From Saprospiraceae bacterium (GTDB lineage Bacteria > Bacteroidota > Bacteroidia > Chitinophagales > Saprospiraceae): DNA of 35,615 bases. The position numbers and the translations under genes are program-made. The notes beneath the pieces are model-generated. The model was given only the letters and a program-made list of their open reading frames with translations. It did not search any database and had not been told where the DNA came from. Numbering within the stretch: the stretch's first letter is position 1; each line of letters begins with the position of its first letter. Shown here in pieces: positions 22,802 through 30,414 of the stretch. The stretch spans positions 1-35,615 of the forward strand of contig JAEUUV010000026.1 of assembly GCA_016787285.1 (NCBI GenBank), in the 5' to 3' direction.

Positions 22802-23682
22802 TGTCCGCGTTTTCTAAGTCTGGAAGCAAGGTGTTCGGCGCCCACGTTCACTGCCAATGTGATCAGGAAGAGCACAAGGGCGCAGGCAAACAGGATGTAA
22901 TAATGCGGGGTATTGGAGGGCACCTCGCCCATTTCTATGGCGACCGTGGCCGTGATCGTGCGCACGGAAGAAAACATGCTGTCCGGGAATGCAGTGGCAT
23001 TTCCGGTAGCCATCAGTACCGTCATCGTTTCGCCGACGGCCCGGCCCATTCCCAGCATGACCGCAGCCACAATGCCGGAATAGCATGCGGGTAAGGTAAC
23101 CCGGATCAGGGTTTCCCATTTGTTGGCGCCAAGGGCATAACTGGCTTCTTTGTAAGTGTGCGGGACGGCATGAATGGCGTCTTCCGCCACACTGACTATG
23201 GTCGGCAGAGCCATAACGGCCAGCAGAATCGAACCGTTCAGCGCGTTCAATCCGTTGGGCAAATCAAACAGCCGTGCCAGAAACGGCCCCACAAGGACGA
23301 TTCCTGTAAATCCGATCACCACGGAGGGAACTGCGGCAAGCATTTCTACTGCCGGTTTCAACAGATTGCGCATGCGTACCGATGCTATTTCCGAGAGAAA
23401 GAAGGCCGTGCCGATGCCAACCGGAACGGCAAGCGCCATAGCGCCGAAAGTGGTCAGTATCGTGCCGGACAAAAGAGCGCCTATCCCGAAGGTGGGGATC
23501 TCGTAAGCCGAAGGGTTCCAGGGAGTATTGGAAAAAAAGTGCCGGATGCTCAGCGTTCCGAAAGCCTGCATGGCATTAATAATCAGCAAAACAAAAATAC
23601 CGGCAAGCGTAAGCACCGCCACCAGTGCGCTTCCGGCAAAAATCCGTTCAAAAAGACGATCCCAAAACATCCGGCGCCTCAT
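22798..23682 (-). CDS. pstC: Phosphate ABC transporter permease PstC (294 aa)
   Basis: This is the partner permease of PstA. Features seen: first membrane segment FAGSALVAVLTLAGIFVLLI (about 15-34), family stretch PLGIGTAF-like VPVGIGTAFFLSEIA, EAA-loop YALGANKWETLIRVTLPACYSGI, and the PstC signature GRAVGETMTVLMATGN near residue 210-225. It lies 26 nt after pstS and overlaps pstA by 4 nt. Length and topology are usual. The protein starts with positively charged residues, fitting a cytoplasmic N-terminus. Confidence 0.95.
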   Translation of the reverse strand: MRRRMFWDRLFERIFAGSALVAVLTLAGIFVLLIINAMQAFGTLSIRHFFSNTPWNPSAYEIPTFGIGALLSGTILTTFGAMALAVPVGIGTAFFLSEIASVRMRNLLKPAVEMLAAVPSVVIGFTGIVLVGPFLARLFDLPNGLNALNGSILLAVMALPTIVSVAEDAIHAVPHTYKEASYALGANKWETLIRVTLPACYSGIVAAVMLGMGRAVGETMTVLMATGNATAFPDSMFSSVRTITATVAIEMGEVPSNTPHYYILFACALVLFLITLAVNVGAEHLASRLRKRGQ

Positions 23683-23708
23683 GGCTTCTCTGAATTTTGA
23701 CTGTTCGA

Positions 23709-24623
23709 TTACCGATTTTGACTGATTTCCAGGCGCAGTTTTGACACCGGCAGGTATCCGTTTTTGGCAATGATTTGTTGACCCTCCGGACTTGTCTCGA
23801 ACTGCAGAAATGCTTCAACCCAGCCCCGTGGCTTTCCGTCCGTCAACTGGTACAGGGGCCGAAGCAGCGGATAGTTGCCGCCTTGAAGCACAGATGAATC
23901 GAGGGGAGAAACGGCAAGACTCGTCGCGTCTTTTTTGAGCCGTATGATCTTCAAGCCGTTATGAATAGCGCCGTCGGGTCGGGCAACATAGCCCAACCCG
24001 ACGTAGCCAATACCGCCTGCATCGTTTTTTACTGCCTCGATGATCTGTGCCGTGCCGTTCATTTGTTTCAGGGCAGGTGAAAAATCGCGCCCTAAAACTG
24101 TTTCCCGAAAATACAGGAAGGTGCCGGAGTTGCTCTGGCGTCCGTACAGGGATACCGGGACGGAACTGCCCCCCGCCGCGCGCCAGTTTTTCACCGCACC
24201 GGAGAAGAGATCGGCCAACTGGTTTATGGTCAGACTATCCACCCCGGCTTCCGGATTGGCCACAACAACGAGCGCATCCGCCGCAAAAACAGTCGGGTAA
24301 ATTTCGACTCCTCTGCGGCGCGCATACATCCGCTCGGTTTCGCCGACTTCACGCGACGAGTTTGCAATGTCTGTCTTGCCGTTCATCAGTGCGGCAATGC
24401 CAACGCCTGATCCCCCGCCGGTGATACTGATCGAAACCGCAGGCTCCCGTTCCATAAATGCCTCGGCCAGTTCAAGAACCAGATTGACTTCGGTATCCGA
24501 ACCTTTTACCTGTATTCGTTCCAGATGCTCCGAACGACGGCAAGCCGGCATCAAAAAGGCCAGCGCGAGCACCGGTACCCCCAACACAAAGGGCCGTTTA
24601 AGCCTCTTCAGTTGCTTCGTCAT
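23709..24623 (-). CDS. pstS: Phosphate-binding lipoprotein PstS (304 aa)
   Basis: PstS captures phosphate outside the inner membrane and feeds PstCA. The signal ends in a lipobox, LAFLMPAC (Cys near residue 28), so the protein is lipid-anchored. Phosphate-loop motifs are seen: VKGSDTEVN (about 38-46), ITGGGSGVGIAALMNGKTDIANSSRE (in pieces, about 68-93) and RQSNSGTFLYFRE (about 160-172), which correspond to the ligand-contact loops of the family. The ATG at 24623 places the signal at the N-terminus; a longer frame to 24740 is Arg/Lys-rich shadow of the acidic ORF. It overlaps that ORF by 26 nt. It heads the pstSCAB order. Confidence 0.93.
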   Translation of the reverse strand: MTKQLKRLKRPFVLGVPVLALAFLMPACRRSEHLERIQVKGSDTEVNLVLELAEAFMEREPAVSISITGGGSGVGIAALMNGKTDIANSSREVGETERMYARRRGVEIYPTVFAADALVVVANPEAGVDSLTINQLADLFSGAVKNWRAAGGSSVPVSLYGRQSNSGTFLYFRETVLGRDFSPALKQMNGTAQIIEAVKNDAGGIGYVGLGYVARPDGAIHNGLKIIRLKKDATSLAVSPLDSSVLQGGNYPLLRPLYQLTDGKPRGWVEAFLQFETSPEGQQIIAKNGYLPVSKLRLEISQNR

Positions 24624-24807
24624 CCGATACGCCAACCTCGTCTTCCGTGATGTCTTCCTCGATTTCTTCCGCTTCAGGGCCGTCTTCCTGATCGTCGGAA
24701 ACCTCGGTGTTTTCTTCTGTGGATTCCACATTGTCGCCATCCTGATTATCGGAAGCGGCGGCGGCGGCGAGGATTTCCTCGTGCTCGAATTGTTCTGCGG
24801 TGTGCAT
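24598..24807 (-). CDS. Possible very acidic small protein upstream of pstS (69 aa)
   Basis: The 69-residue frame is rich in Glu and Asp (DNQDGDN, EEIEEDITEDE) with an alanine run, has almost no basic residues and is probably disordered. It begins MHTAEQFEHEEIL. It is the first frame after the gap behind the EamA gene and overlaps the start of pstS by 26 nt in another frame, so it could be translated from the pst message. I recognise no family. It may bind metal or basic partners, or be a chance frame opposite the Arg/Lys-rich pstS leader frame; low complexity makes chance likely. Moderate to low confidence. Confidence 0.4.
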   Translation of the reverse strand: MHTAEQFEHEEILAAAAASDNQDGDNVESTEENTEVSDDQEDGPEAEEIEEDITEDEVGVSDDEATEEA

Positions 24808-24923
24808 GATTGTACAAATTTTTACTGGTGAAGAGAAGTGGTTGATGTCACAGCAAAATTGTACGCATGTCCACGCATACGCGGCATTCGGGCCATTAAG
24901 TTCGTATTAAGAATTGGAGCGGA

Positions 24924-25880
24924 CTACCGGTTGGCCACCTGATACCCCCGGTTCACCAACCACACCCCGCCGAGGGTGATGCACATGCCGGCGATTTCAA
25001 ACACACTCAGTTGTTCGCCCAGAAACATCCAGCCGAGCAGGATGGCCACCATCGGGTTGATGTACGTGTACATGGACGATACCGTGGCGCTCAGGTGTTG
25101 CAAGGCAAACATGTACAGGCTGAATGCCAGCGCCGAACCGATGAGTGCCAGGTACACAACCGCCGCCCAGCCTTCCGGTGTATGCAGGATGGTGTGCGAG
25201 CGATCGAACAGCAGGCTCAGCACGAAACCGCCCAGGCCGCCGGCGGTGATTTGCAACCCGGCGTTCAGGATCGGCGACACCCGCCGGTCGTTCCAGCGCT
25301 TGGCCATCACCGTGCCCAGCGACCAGGTAAAACACGAACCGAAGCAGGCCAGAATGCCGAGGCGGTAGTCCGGGTGTAGAAAATCCGCCCAGCCGTGGTG
25401 AAAGATCAGCCCCAGTCCGCCGAAGCCGAGCAACACGCCGCCTACGGTGAACGCATTGATCCGCTCGGCGCCTTTCCAGCCCAGATTGATGAGTACCACC
25501 ACTACCGGCGTCAGCGAACCGATGACCGCCGCCAGCCCCGACGACACATGCTGCATGCCCCAGGTAATGAACCCGTTTCCGCCGGTGATGGTGCAAAGTC
25601 CGGTCAGCACCTGAAGCCCGATATACCTCCGCGTAAGCGCGGAATCGCCTTGTTGTTCGCCGGATTCCAGCATACCCGGCGGAACGGCAGCCATACGCAC
25701 GCGTCCGGCAGCCAGCGCCCAGGCCAGCAGCAGCAGGCCGGCAGCGGTTTGCCGGATACCGACCAGCAGGTAGGGCGGAAAATCCCGGATGGCAAACTTG
25801 ATCGCGGTGTACGTGGTACCCCAGATGATGCAGATGGCGGCAAGCGCCAGATAGGCGCGGACGAGCGGACGCGAAGACAT
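24924..25880 (-). CDS. EamA-family (DMT superfamily) transporter (318 aa)
   Basis: Ten membrane segments in two repeats are evident, each an EamA domain (about 8-160 and 172-310). Family signs are the start YLALAAICIIWGTTYTAIKFAI (in pieces), GLTPV-like IGSLTPVVVVLINLG, and the second-repeat end YINPMVAILLGWMFLGEQLS. Members export or take up small metabolites such as amino acids or nucleosides; substrate cannot be read. The ATG at 25880 is 26 nt below a promoter box (25907-25914), so it is probably its own unit. It lies between the pst operon and murB on the same strand. Confidence 0.92.
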   Translation of the reverse strand: MSSRPLVRAYLALAAICIIWGTTYTAIKFAIRDFPPYLLVGIRQTAAGLLLLAWALAAGRVRMAAVPPGMLESGEQQGDSALTRRYIGLQVLTGLCTITGGNGFITWGMQHVSSGLAAVIGSLTPVVVVLINLGWKGAERINAFTVGGVLLGFGGLGLIFHHGWADFLHPDYRLGILACFGSCFTWSLGTVMAKRWNDRRVSPILNAGLQITAGGLGGFVLSLLFDRSHTILHTPEGWAAVVYLALIGSALAFSLYMFALQHLSATVSSMYTYINPMVAILLGWMFLGEQLSVFEIAGMCITLGGVWLVNRGYQVANR

Positions 25881-25906
25881 ATCGGCTTCCCTTGGTTAGT
25901 GCCGCC

Positions 25907-25914
25907 CAAAAGTA
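25907..25914 (-). promoter_or_regulatory. -7 box TACTTTTG for the EamA gene
   Basis: Exact TAnnTTTG on the minus strand, 26 nt before the ATG at 25880. Confidence 0.6.
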
Positions 25915-25959
25915 GAGAACTTTGTTCTTCGCCAGGTGGAAGCCCGACAATTCCCGTGC

Positions 25960-26964
25960 TCACAAGATATTTACCTCCGGCTCAAGCCGCACGCCGAAGG
26001 TGTTTTCCACCGATCCGATGATGGCATGGGCCAGCGCCACCACCTCTGCGCCGGTAGCGCCGCCGTGGTTCACGAGTACAAGCGCCTGTTTGTCGTGGCA
26101 ACCGGTGTTGCCCACCCGTTTTCCTTTCCAGCCGCACTGCTCGATGAGCCAGCCGGCGGGAATTTTTACCCGGCCGTCCGGCAAGTCGTAGTGCGGCGCT
26201 GCCGGGTGGGTCAGCCGGATTTTTTCATAAACCGCCCGCTCGACTTCCGGATTTTTGAAAAAACTCCCGCAGTTGCCGATGCGGGCCGGGTCGGGCAGTT
26301 TGGACGAACGGATGCGGATGACTGCCGTGCTCACGTCGGCAATCGTAGGCTGTGCCACACCCATTTCAGCGAGGGTTTTGGCAATGTCGCCATACCCCGT
26401 ATGCACGCGATGCCGCCCCGTGCTGAGCGAAAGCGTGACCGAGGTGATGCAGTAGCGCCCTTTTTCTGTTTGTTTGAACACACTGTCGCGGTAACCGAAG
26501 CGGCAGGCCGGGCGACTGAACCGCCGGGTTTTTCCGGTAGCCAGTTCGACGGCTTCGAGGCCGACGAATACATCCTTGAGTTCCACACCATACGCCCCGA
26601 TGTTTTGCACCGGCGCCGCGCCCACCGAGCCGGGGATGAGGCTCAGGTTTTCCGCACCGCCTAAGTTTTGGCCGACGGCCCATTGCACGAATCCGTGCCA
26701 ACTCTCCCCGCTGCCGACGCGCACCCACACCCGGTTTTTGAAACGCCGCACGACCTCGATGCCGCGGATGGCGTTGCGGATGACGGTGCCGGGCCAGTCC
26801 TGCGTGAAGAGCACGTTGCTGCCGCCGCCAAGGACGAGCACCGGCGGCACGGCCCGGCGCAATGCCCGGCGCAGTTCGTCCACGGATGTCACTTCGGTGA
26901 AATGTGCGGCCCGGGCTTCGATGCCGAAGGTGTTTAACGGAAGCAGGGAGGTCATGCGGGTCAT
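25960..26964 (-). CDS. murB: UDP-N-acetylenolpyruvoylglucosamine reductase MurB (334 aa)
   Basis: MurB reduces the enolpyruvyl group to form UDP-MurNAc in peptidoglycan synthesis, using FAD and NADPH. The start LLPLNTFGIEARA, FAD-binding LGGGSNVLFT (near 44-53), the substrate region NLSLIPGSVGAAPVQNIGAYGVEL (in pieces, near 108-130), and the catalytic serine in GNCGSFFKNP are present, as is the late WLIEQCGWKGKRVG. It is the long, E. coli-like type. The ATG at 26964 overlaps the stop of the preceding gene by 4 nt (ATGA); an ATG at 26955 is also possible, and the frame upstream of 26964 is unlikely to be used. Confidence 0.95.
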   Translation of the reverse strand: MTRMTSLLPLNTFGIEARAAHFTEVTSVDELRRALRRAVPPVLVLGGGSNVLFTQDWPGTVIRNAIRGIEVVRRFKNRVWVRVGSGESWHGFVQWAVGQNLGGAENLSLIPGSVGAAPVQNIGAYGVELKDVFVGLEAVELATGKTRRFSRPACRFGYRDSVFKQTEKGRYCITSVTLSLSTGRHRVHTGYGDIAKTLAEMGVAQPTIADVSTAVIRIRSSKLPDPARIGNCGSFFKNPEVERAVYEKIRLTHPAAPHYDLPDGRVKIPAGWLIEQCGWKGKRVGNTGCHDKQALVLVNHGGATGAEVVALAHAIIGSVENTFGVRLEPEVNIL

Positions 26965-28124
26965 TTGAGCAGGCAACCGAGTTGGCGCGACAGCAGGTCC
27001 ACGTTGTACGTCTCGTAGTCTTCGTAGCCGGTGCTCCAGGCGATACGCACCTTGTCGAGCAGCGATTTTTGCAATTTTTTCAACATACCGGGATCAATGG
27101 CGTACTGTCCGGCGAAGGTGTAGGAAACTTTGTCGCTGCCGGCTACGCCCTCGTCGGCGCGCAGGTTGTAGAGCGTGAGGGTTTCGCCGTCGAGCAGTTT
27201 CAGGATGGCCACGCCATTTTTGGGCAGGCTGCCGAAGGCCCGTTTGGCGTTGGCGTCGTTGATCTGAAACTGAAGGTTGAGCAGGTAGGTGCTGCCCTTC
27301 ACCGCCACAGAGGCCTGGCAAACGACGTGGTCGCGGTCTTGCAGGTAGGCCTTCAGAGAGGGGTTGGTGAAGCGGAAAAGTTCCTCTTTTTGTGCCTCGC
27401 GGCGGCGTTCGCCGGAGAATTCGTCGCGGGTATCCACCACTAAGGCGCAGGCGCGAGCCGGCGGGTTGAGCATGACGTCGCCGGCCGGATCGTACTTTTT
27501 GAACTGCGGGCGCGGGGCCGGTTTGGGCGGCGCAGGTGGCTGCTCAGCGACTACCGCCAGGGAGTCCTGCGCGCCCGCCGCAGGTGGGTTGGCGGGATCA
27601 GACACCGCCGGCACGCCGATTACTTCGGCAATGGGCGCCTCTACCGGTTCGGGTTTGGGGATCAGCGCAGCCACTTGTTTGTGGGCCTTCGGCAAACTTT
27701 TGCGCAGGGCCTCGCTCTCCTGATCCGGGAGTTTTTGCACCGACGCCAGCACTTTTTCAGCCTTGGCAACATCTGCAAGCGCGATTTTTTCAGCCTCTTT
27801 GGTCGTTTTCAGCGCTTTTTTCAAAATCTCGCGCTCTTCGGGCGGGGCCAGCGTGTCGGCCTCGGAAGCCGCCAACTGATCGGCCACTACCTCGCGCTCG
27901 AGCGTAGCCCGTTGGGCTTTTCGGACAAACACCTCCCGGATTTGGTCGGTTTGATCCACCAATCGCCGGGCAAGCGCCGCCATTTCGTATGCCGGAACCG
28001 AATCGAGCACGGGCAGGGAGTCGAGTTCCGGGAAATCGGGATGCTGCGCCAGGGCAGCATTTGGTGAAAACAAACCCAGAGCAAAAGTTAAACCCAAGGG
28101 AAATATAGATCGGTAAAAGTTCAT
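26961..28124 (-). CDS. Exported protein with coiled coil and Pro-rich linker, unknown function (387 aa)
   Basis: The signal peptide covers about 1-27 (LGLTFALGLFSPNAALAQ). Residues about 45-155 are charged helix (TLEREVVADQLAASEAD, KKALKTTKEAEKIAL) fit for a coiled coil. A Pro/Ala-rich linker follows (about 155-215), then a globular C-terminal part with strands such as CALVVDTRDEF, YLLNLQFQIND and VAILKLLDGETLTLYNLRAD, and the stretch VSYTFAGQYAIDP. I recognise no family. A surface or periplasmic binding protein is possible. The stop overlaps murB by 4 nt, so it is co-translated with a wall synthesis gene. A promoter box at 28226-28233 supports transcription; the ATG at 28124 is favoured over a TTG three codons before. 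Confidence 0.75.
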   Translation of the reverse strand: MNFYRSIFPLGLTFALGLFSPNAALAQHPDFPELDSLPVLDSVPAYEMAALARRLVDQTDQIREVFVRKAQRATLEREVVADQLAASEADTLAPPEEREILKKALKTTKEAEKIALADVAKAEKVLASVQKLPDQESEALRKSLPKAHKQVAALIPKPEPVEAPIAEVIGVPAVSDPANPPAAGAQDSLAVVAEQPPAPPKPAPRPQFKKYDPAGDVMLNPPARACALVVDTRDEFSGERRREAQKEELFRFTNPSLKAYLQDRDHVVCQASVAVKGSTYLLNLQFQINDANAKRAFGSLPKNGVAILKLLDGETLTLYNLRADEGVAGSDKVSYTFAGQYAIDPGMLKKLQKSLLDKVRIAWSTGYEDYETYNVDLLSRQLGCLLK

Positions 28125-28171
28125 GCAGTTCAATGTTCAGGTAGACAAGCAATGAGGCGTGTCCGGGAAAT

Positions 28172-28206
28172 TCGAATCAATCGAATCAATCGAATCAATC
28201 GAATCA
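28172..28206. repeat. Nine-base tandem repeat TCGAATCAA (about 3.9 copies)
   Basis: Three perfect units (28172-28198) and a partial fourth lie between two divergent genes, inside the leader of the exported coiled-coil gene and about 50 nt before the oligopeptidase start. The same motif recurs at 34391-34420 and 34684-34714. Confidence 0.9.
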
Positions 28207-28225
28207 TTTCCGTTCTTTGCACCCA

Positions 28226-28233
28226 CAAAAGTA
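28226..28233 (-). promoter_or_regulatory. -7 box TACTTTTG for the exported coiled-coil gene
   Basis: Exact TAnnTTTG on the minus strand, about 100 nt before the ATG at 28124. The tandem repeat lies in the resulting leader. Confidence 0.5.
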
Positions 28234-28254
28234 CCTGTCTCAACCTTCACTACA

Positions 28255-30414
28255 ATGCAACCGACGACCGTAAAAATTTGCCTGTTTTCGCTCCCCCTCC
28301 TTTTCCTTGCCGCTTGCGGCTCCGACTCTACGCCAAAAACTGTTGTTGACTTCAAACAAATTCCCGTGAAATACCCGAATACCCGCCAGGATTCCACCGT
28401 ACAGGACACCTATTTCGGCACCACGATCCAGGACCCCTACCGCTGGCTCGAAGACGACCAGAGTGAAGAGACAAAGCAGTGGGTAAAAGACCAGAACGCG
28501 GTTACCTTCGGTTATCTGGATCAAATTTCGTCGCGCGCCAAAGTCAAGGAGCGCCTGGAGCAAATCTGGAATTTCGAGAAATACGGCACGCCGTTCAAAA
28601 AAGCCGGGCACTACTATTTTTTCAAAAACGACGGCCTGCAAAACCAAAGCGTGCTGTACCGCCAGGAAACGCTTGACGGCGAGGCCAAAATGGTGCTCGA
28701 CCCCAACACGTTCAGCGCCGACGGCACTACCTCGCTGCAGGAATACAGTTTTTCCAAAGACGGGCGCTACTTCGCCTACGCGATTTCGGAAGGCGGCTCC
28801 GACTGGCGCACGATTCTGGTGAAGAACATGGAAACCGGCGAAATGCTGTCCGACAAACTCCAGTGGGCCAAGTTCACCGGCCTCGGCTGGGCGGGCGACG
28901 GGTTTTACTACACCCGCTACCCCGAACCCAAAAAAGGCGACGCGCTCAAGGGCGCCAACCAGAACAGCGCCATTTATTTCCACAAACTCGGCACCCCGCA
29001 AAGCGCCGACCGGCTGGTACACCGCGACAGCAAATACCCCAACCACTACTTCAGCGCCGGCACCACAGAAGATGAACGCTTCCTGTTCGTGGCCGGCGCC
29101 GAGAGCACCAGCGGCAATACGCTGGCGTTTCAGGACCTGAGCAAACCTAAATCGGCGCTTGTTCCGATCTCCACCAAATTCGACCACGAGTTCAATGTGG
29201 TTGAAAACCTCGGTGACAACCTGCTGATCCTGACCAACCACTCGGCGCCGAACCAGCGCCTGATTCTCGTCAACACGGCCCGGCCTGCCGAGGCCAACTG
29301 GCAAACCCTCGTGCCCGAAGACAGCCTCGACGTGCTTCAGAGCGCCGTGGTGTGCGGCGGCAAAATCGTGTGCTCGTACCTGCACAATGCCTCCAGCGCC
29401 CTGCGAGTGTTCAACCTCGAAGGCAAGTTGGTCAAGGAAGTGGAACTGCCCGAGATCGGTACGGTAGGCGCGGTGCAGGGCAAATCCGACGATCCGCAGG
29501 CGTTTTTCTCTTTCGCCTCGTTCCTGCGCCCGGCTACGATTTATACGCTGGATATGAACAGCCTGGAGACCAAAGTTTTCAAAGCGCCCAAACTCGACTT
29601 CAACCCCGACGCCTACACCACCGAGCAGGTGTGGTACGAAAGCAAGGACGGCACCCGCGTGCCCATGTTCATTACCCGCAAAAAGAACATTGCTATGGAC
29701 GGCCAGAACCCTACGCTGCTGTACGGTTACGGCGGGTTCAATATTTCCCTGACACCCGGTTTTTCCGCCTCGCGGGCGGCTTTGCTGGAAAACAACGGCA
29801 TTTACGCCGTGGCCAACATCCGCGGTGGCGGCGAGTTTGGCGAGAAATGGCACAAGGCCGGCACCAAGTGCCAAAAGCAAAACGTGTTCGACGACTTCAT
29901 CGCCGCAGCCGAATACCTGGTGGAAAAAAACTACACCTCACCGCCGCGCTTGGCCATTGAGGGCGGCTCCAACGGCGGACTGCTCGTGAGCGCCTGCATG
30001 ACCCAGCGCCCCGATTTGTTTGGCGTGTGTTTCCCGCGTGTGGGCGTGCTTGACATGCTGCGCTACCACCAGTTTACCATCGGCTATGCCTGGGCGGTGG
30101 ACTACGGCCGCAGCGATAACGCCGAGGAATTTCCCTGCCTCATCAAGTACTCGCCGCTGCACAACGTGAAGCCCGTGGCCTACCCGTCCACCATGATTAC
30201 CACCGCCGACCATGACGACCGTGTGGTGCCGGCGCACTCGTTCAAATTTGCCGCCGAGCTGCAAAAACACCAGCAGGGCGACAAACCCGTGCTCATCCGC
30301 ATCGAAACCAGCGCCGGCCACGGTGCCGGCAAACCCACCAGCAAATTGCTCGAAGAAGCAGCGGACATGCTGGCGTTTATGCTGTATCAGATGAAGGTGC
30401 AGGTGGTGTACTAA
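28255..30414 (+). CDS. Prolyl oligopeptidase (S9A), lipoprotein (719 aa)
   Basis: The enzyme cleaves short peptides after proline. A lipoprotein signal with lipobox LLFLAAC (Cys near residue 21) places it in the envelope. The N-terminal part (about 45-120, DPYRWLEDDQSEE) and the seven-blade propeller (about 120-470) are followed by the hydrolase domain with the complete triad: S572 in EGGSNGGLL, the acid in TADHDDRV (D654 or D655), and H689 in SAGHGAG. Length is that of the S9A family. I chose the ATG at 28255 because it gives the lipoprotein signal; a longer frame from 28159 would only add residues coded by the nine-base repeat. Its 3' end overlaps the stop of the convergent AAA/M41 gene by 38 nt. 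Confidence 0.94.
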   Translation: MQPTTVKICLFSLPLLFLAACGSDSTPKTVVDFKQIPVKYPNTRQDSTVQDTYFGTTIQDPYRWLEDDQSEETKQWVKDQNAVTFGYLDQISSRAKVKERLEQIWNFEKYGTPFKKAGHYYFFKNDGLQNQSVLYRQETLDGEAKMVLDPNTFSADGTTSLQEYSFSKDGRYFAYAISEGGSDWRTILVKNMETGEMLSDKLQWAKFTGLGWAGDGFYYTRYPEPKKGDALKGANQNSAIYFHKLGTPQSADRLVHRDSKYPNHYFSAGTTEDERFLFVAGAESTSGNTLAFQDLSKPKSALVPISTKFDHEFNVVENLGDNLLILTNHSAPNQRLILVNTARPAEANWQTLVPEDSLDVLQSAVVCGGKIVCSYLHNASSALRVFNLEGKLVKEVELPEIGTVGAVQGKSDDPQAFFSFASFLRPATIYTLDMNSLETKVFKAPKLDFNPDAYTTEQVWYESKDGTRVPMFITRKKNIAMDGQNPTLLYGYGGFNISLTPGFSASRAALLENNGIYAVANIRGGGEFGEKWHKAGTKCQKQNVFDDFIAAAEYLVEKNYTSPPRLAIEGGSNGGLLVSACMTQRPDLFGVCFPRVGVLDMLRYHQFTIGYAWAVDYGRSDNAEEFPCLIKYSPLHNVKPVAYPSTMITTADHDDRVVPAHSFKFAAELQKHQQGDKPVLIRIETSAGHGAGKPTSKLLEEAADMLAFMLYQMKVQVVY

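Noticed and set aside
28172-28206. CRISPR array reading of the tandem repeats
   Set aside because: Units are 9 bp without spacers and no cas gene is seen. The same holds for the 7- and 8-bp arrays.
28159-28254. N-terminal extension of the oligopeptidase (repeated ESI residues)
   Set aside because: It is the product of the nine-base repeat and would bury the lipoprotein signal.
28240-29880. 546-codon minus-strand frame opposite the prolyl oligopeptidase
   Set aside because: It is a shadow of a GC-rich gene: no domain is seen, the composition is Val/Gly/Phe-heavy, and the plus-strand oligopeptidase has a full triad.
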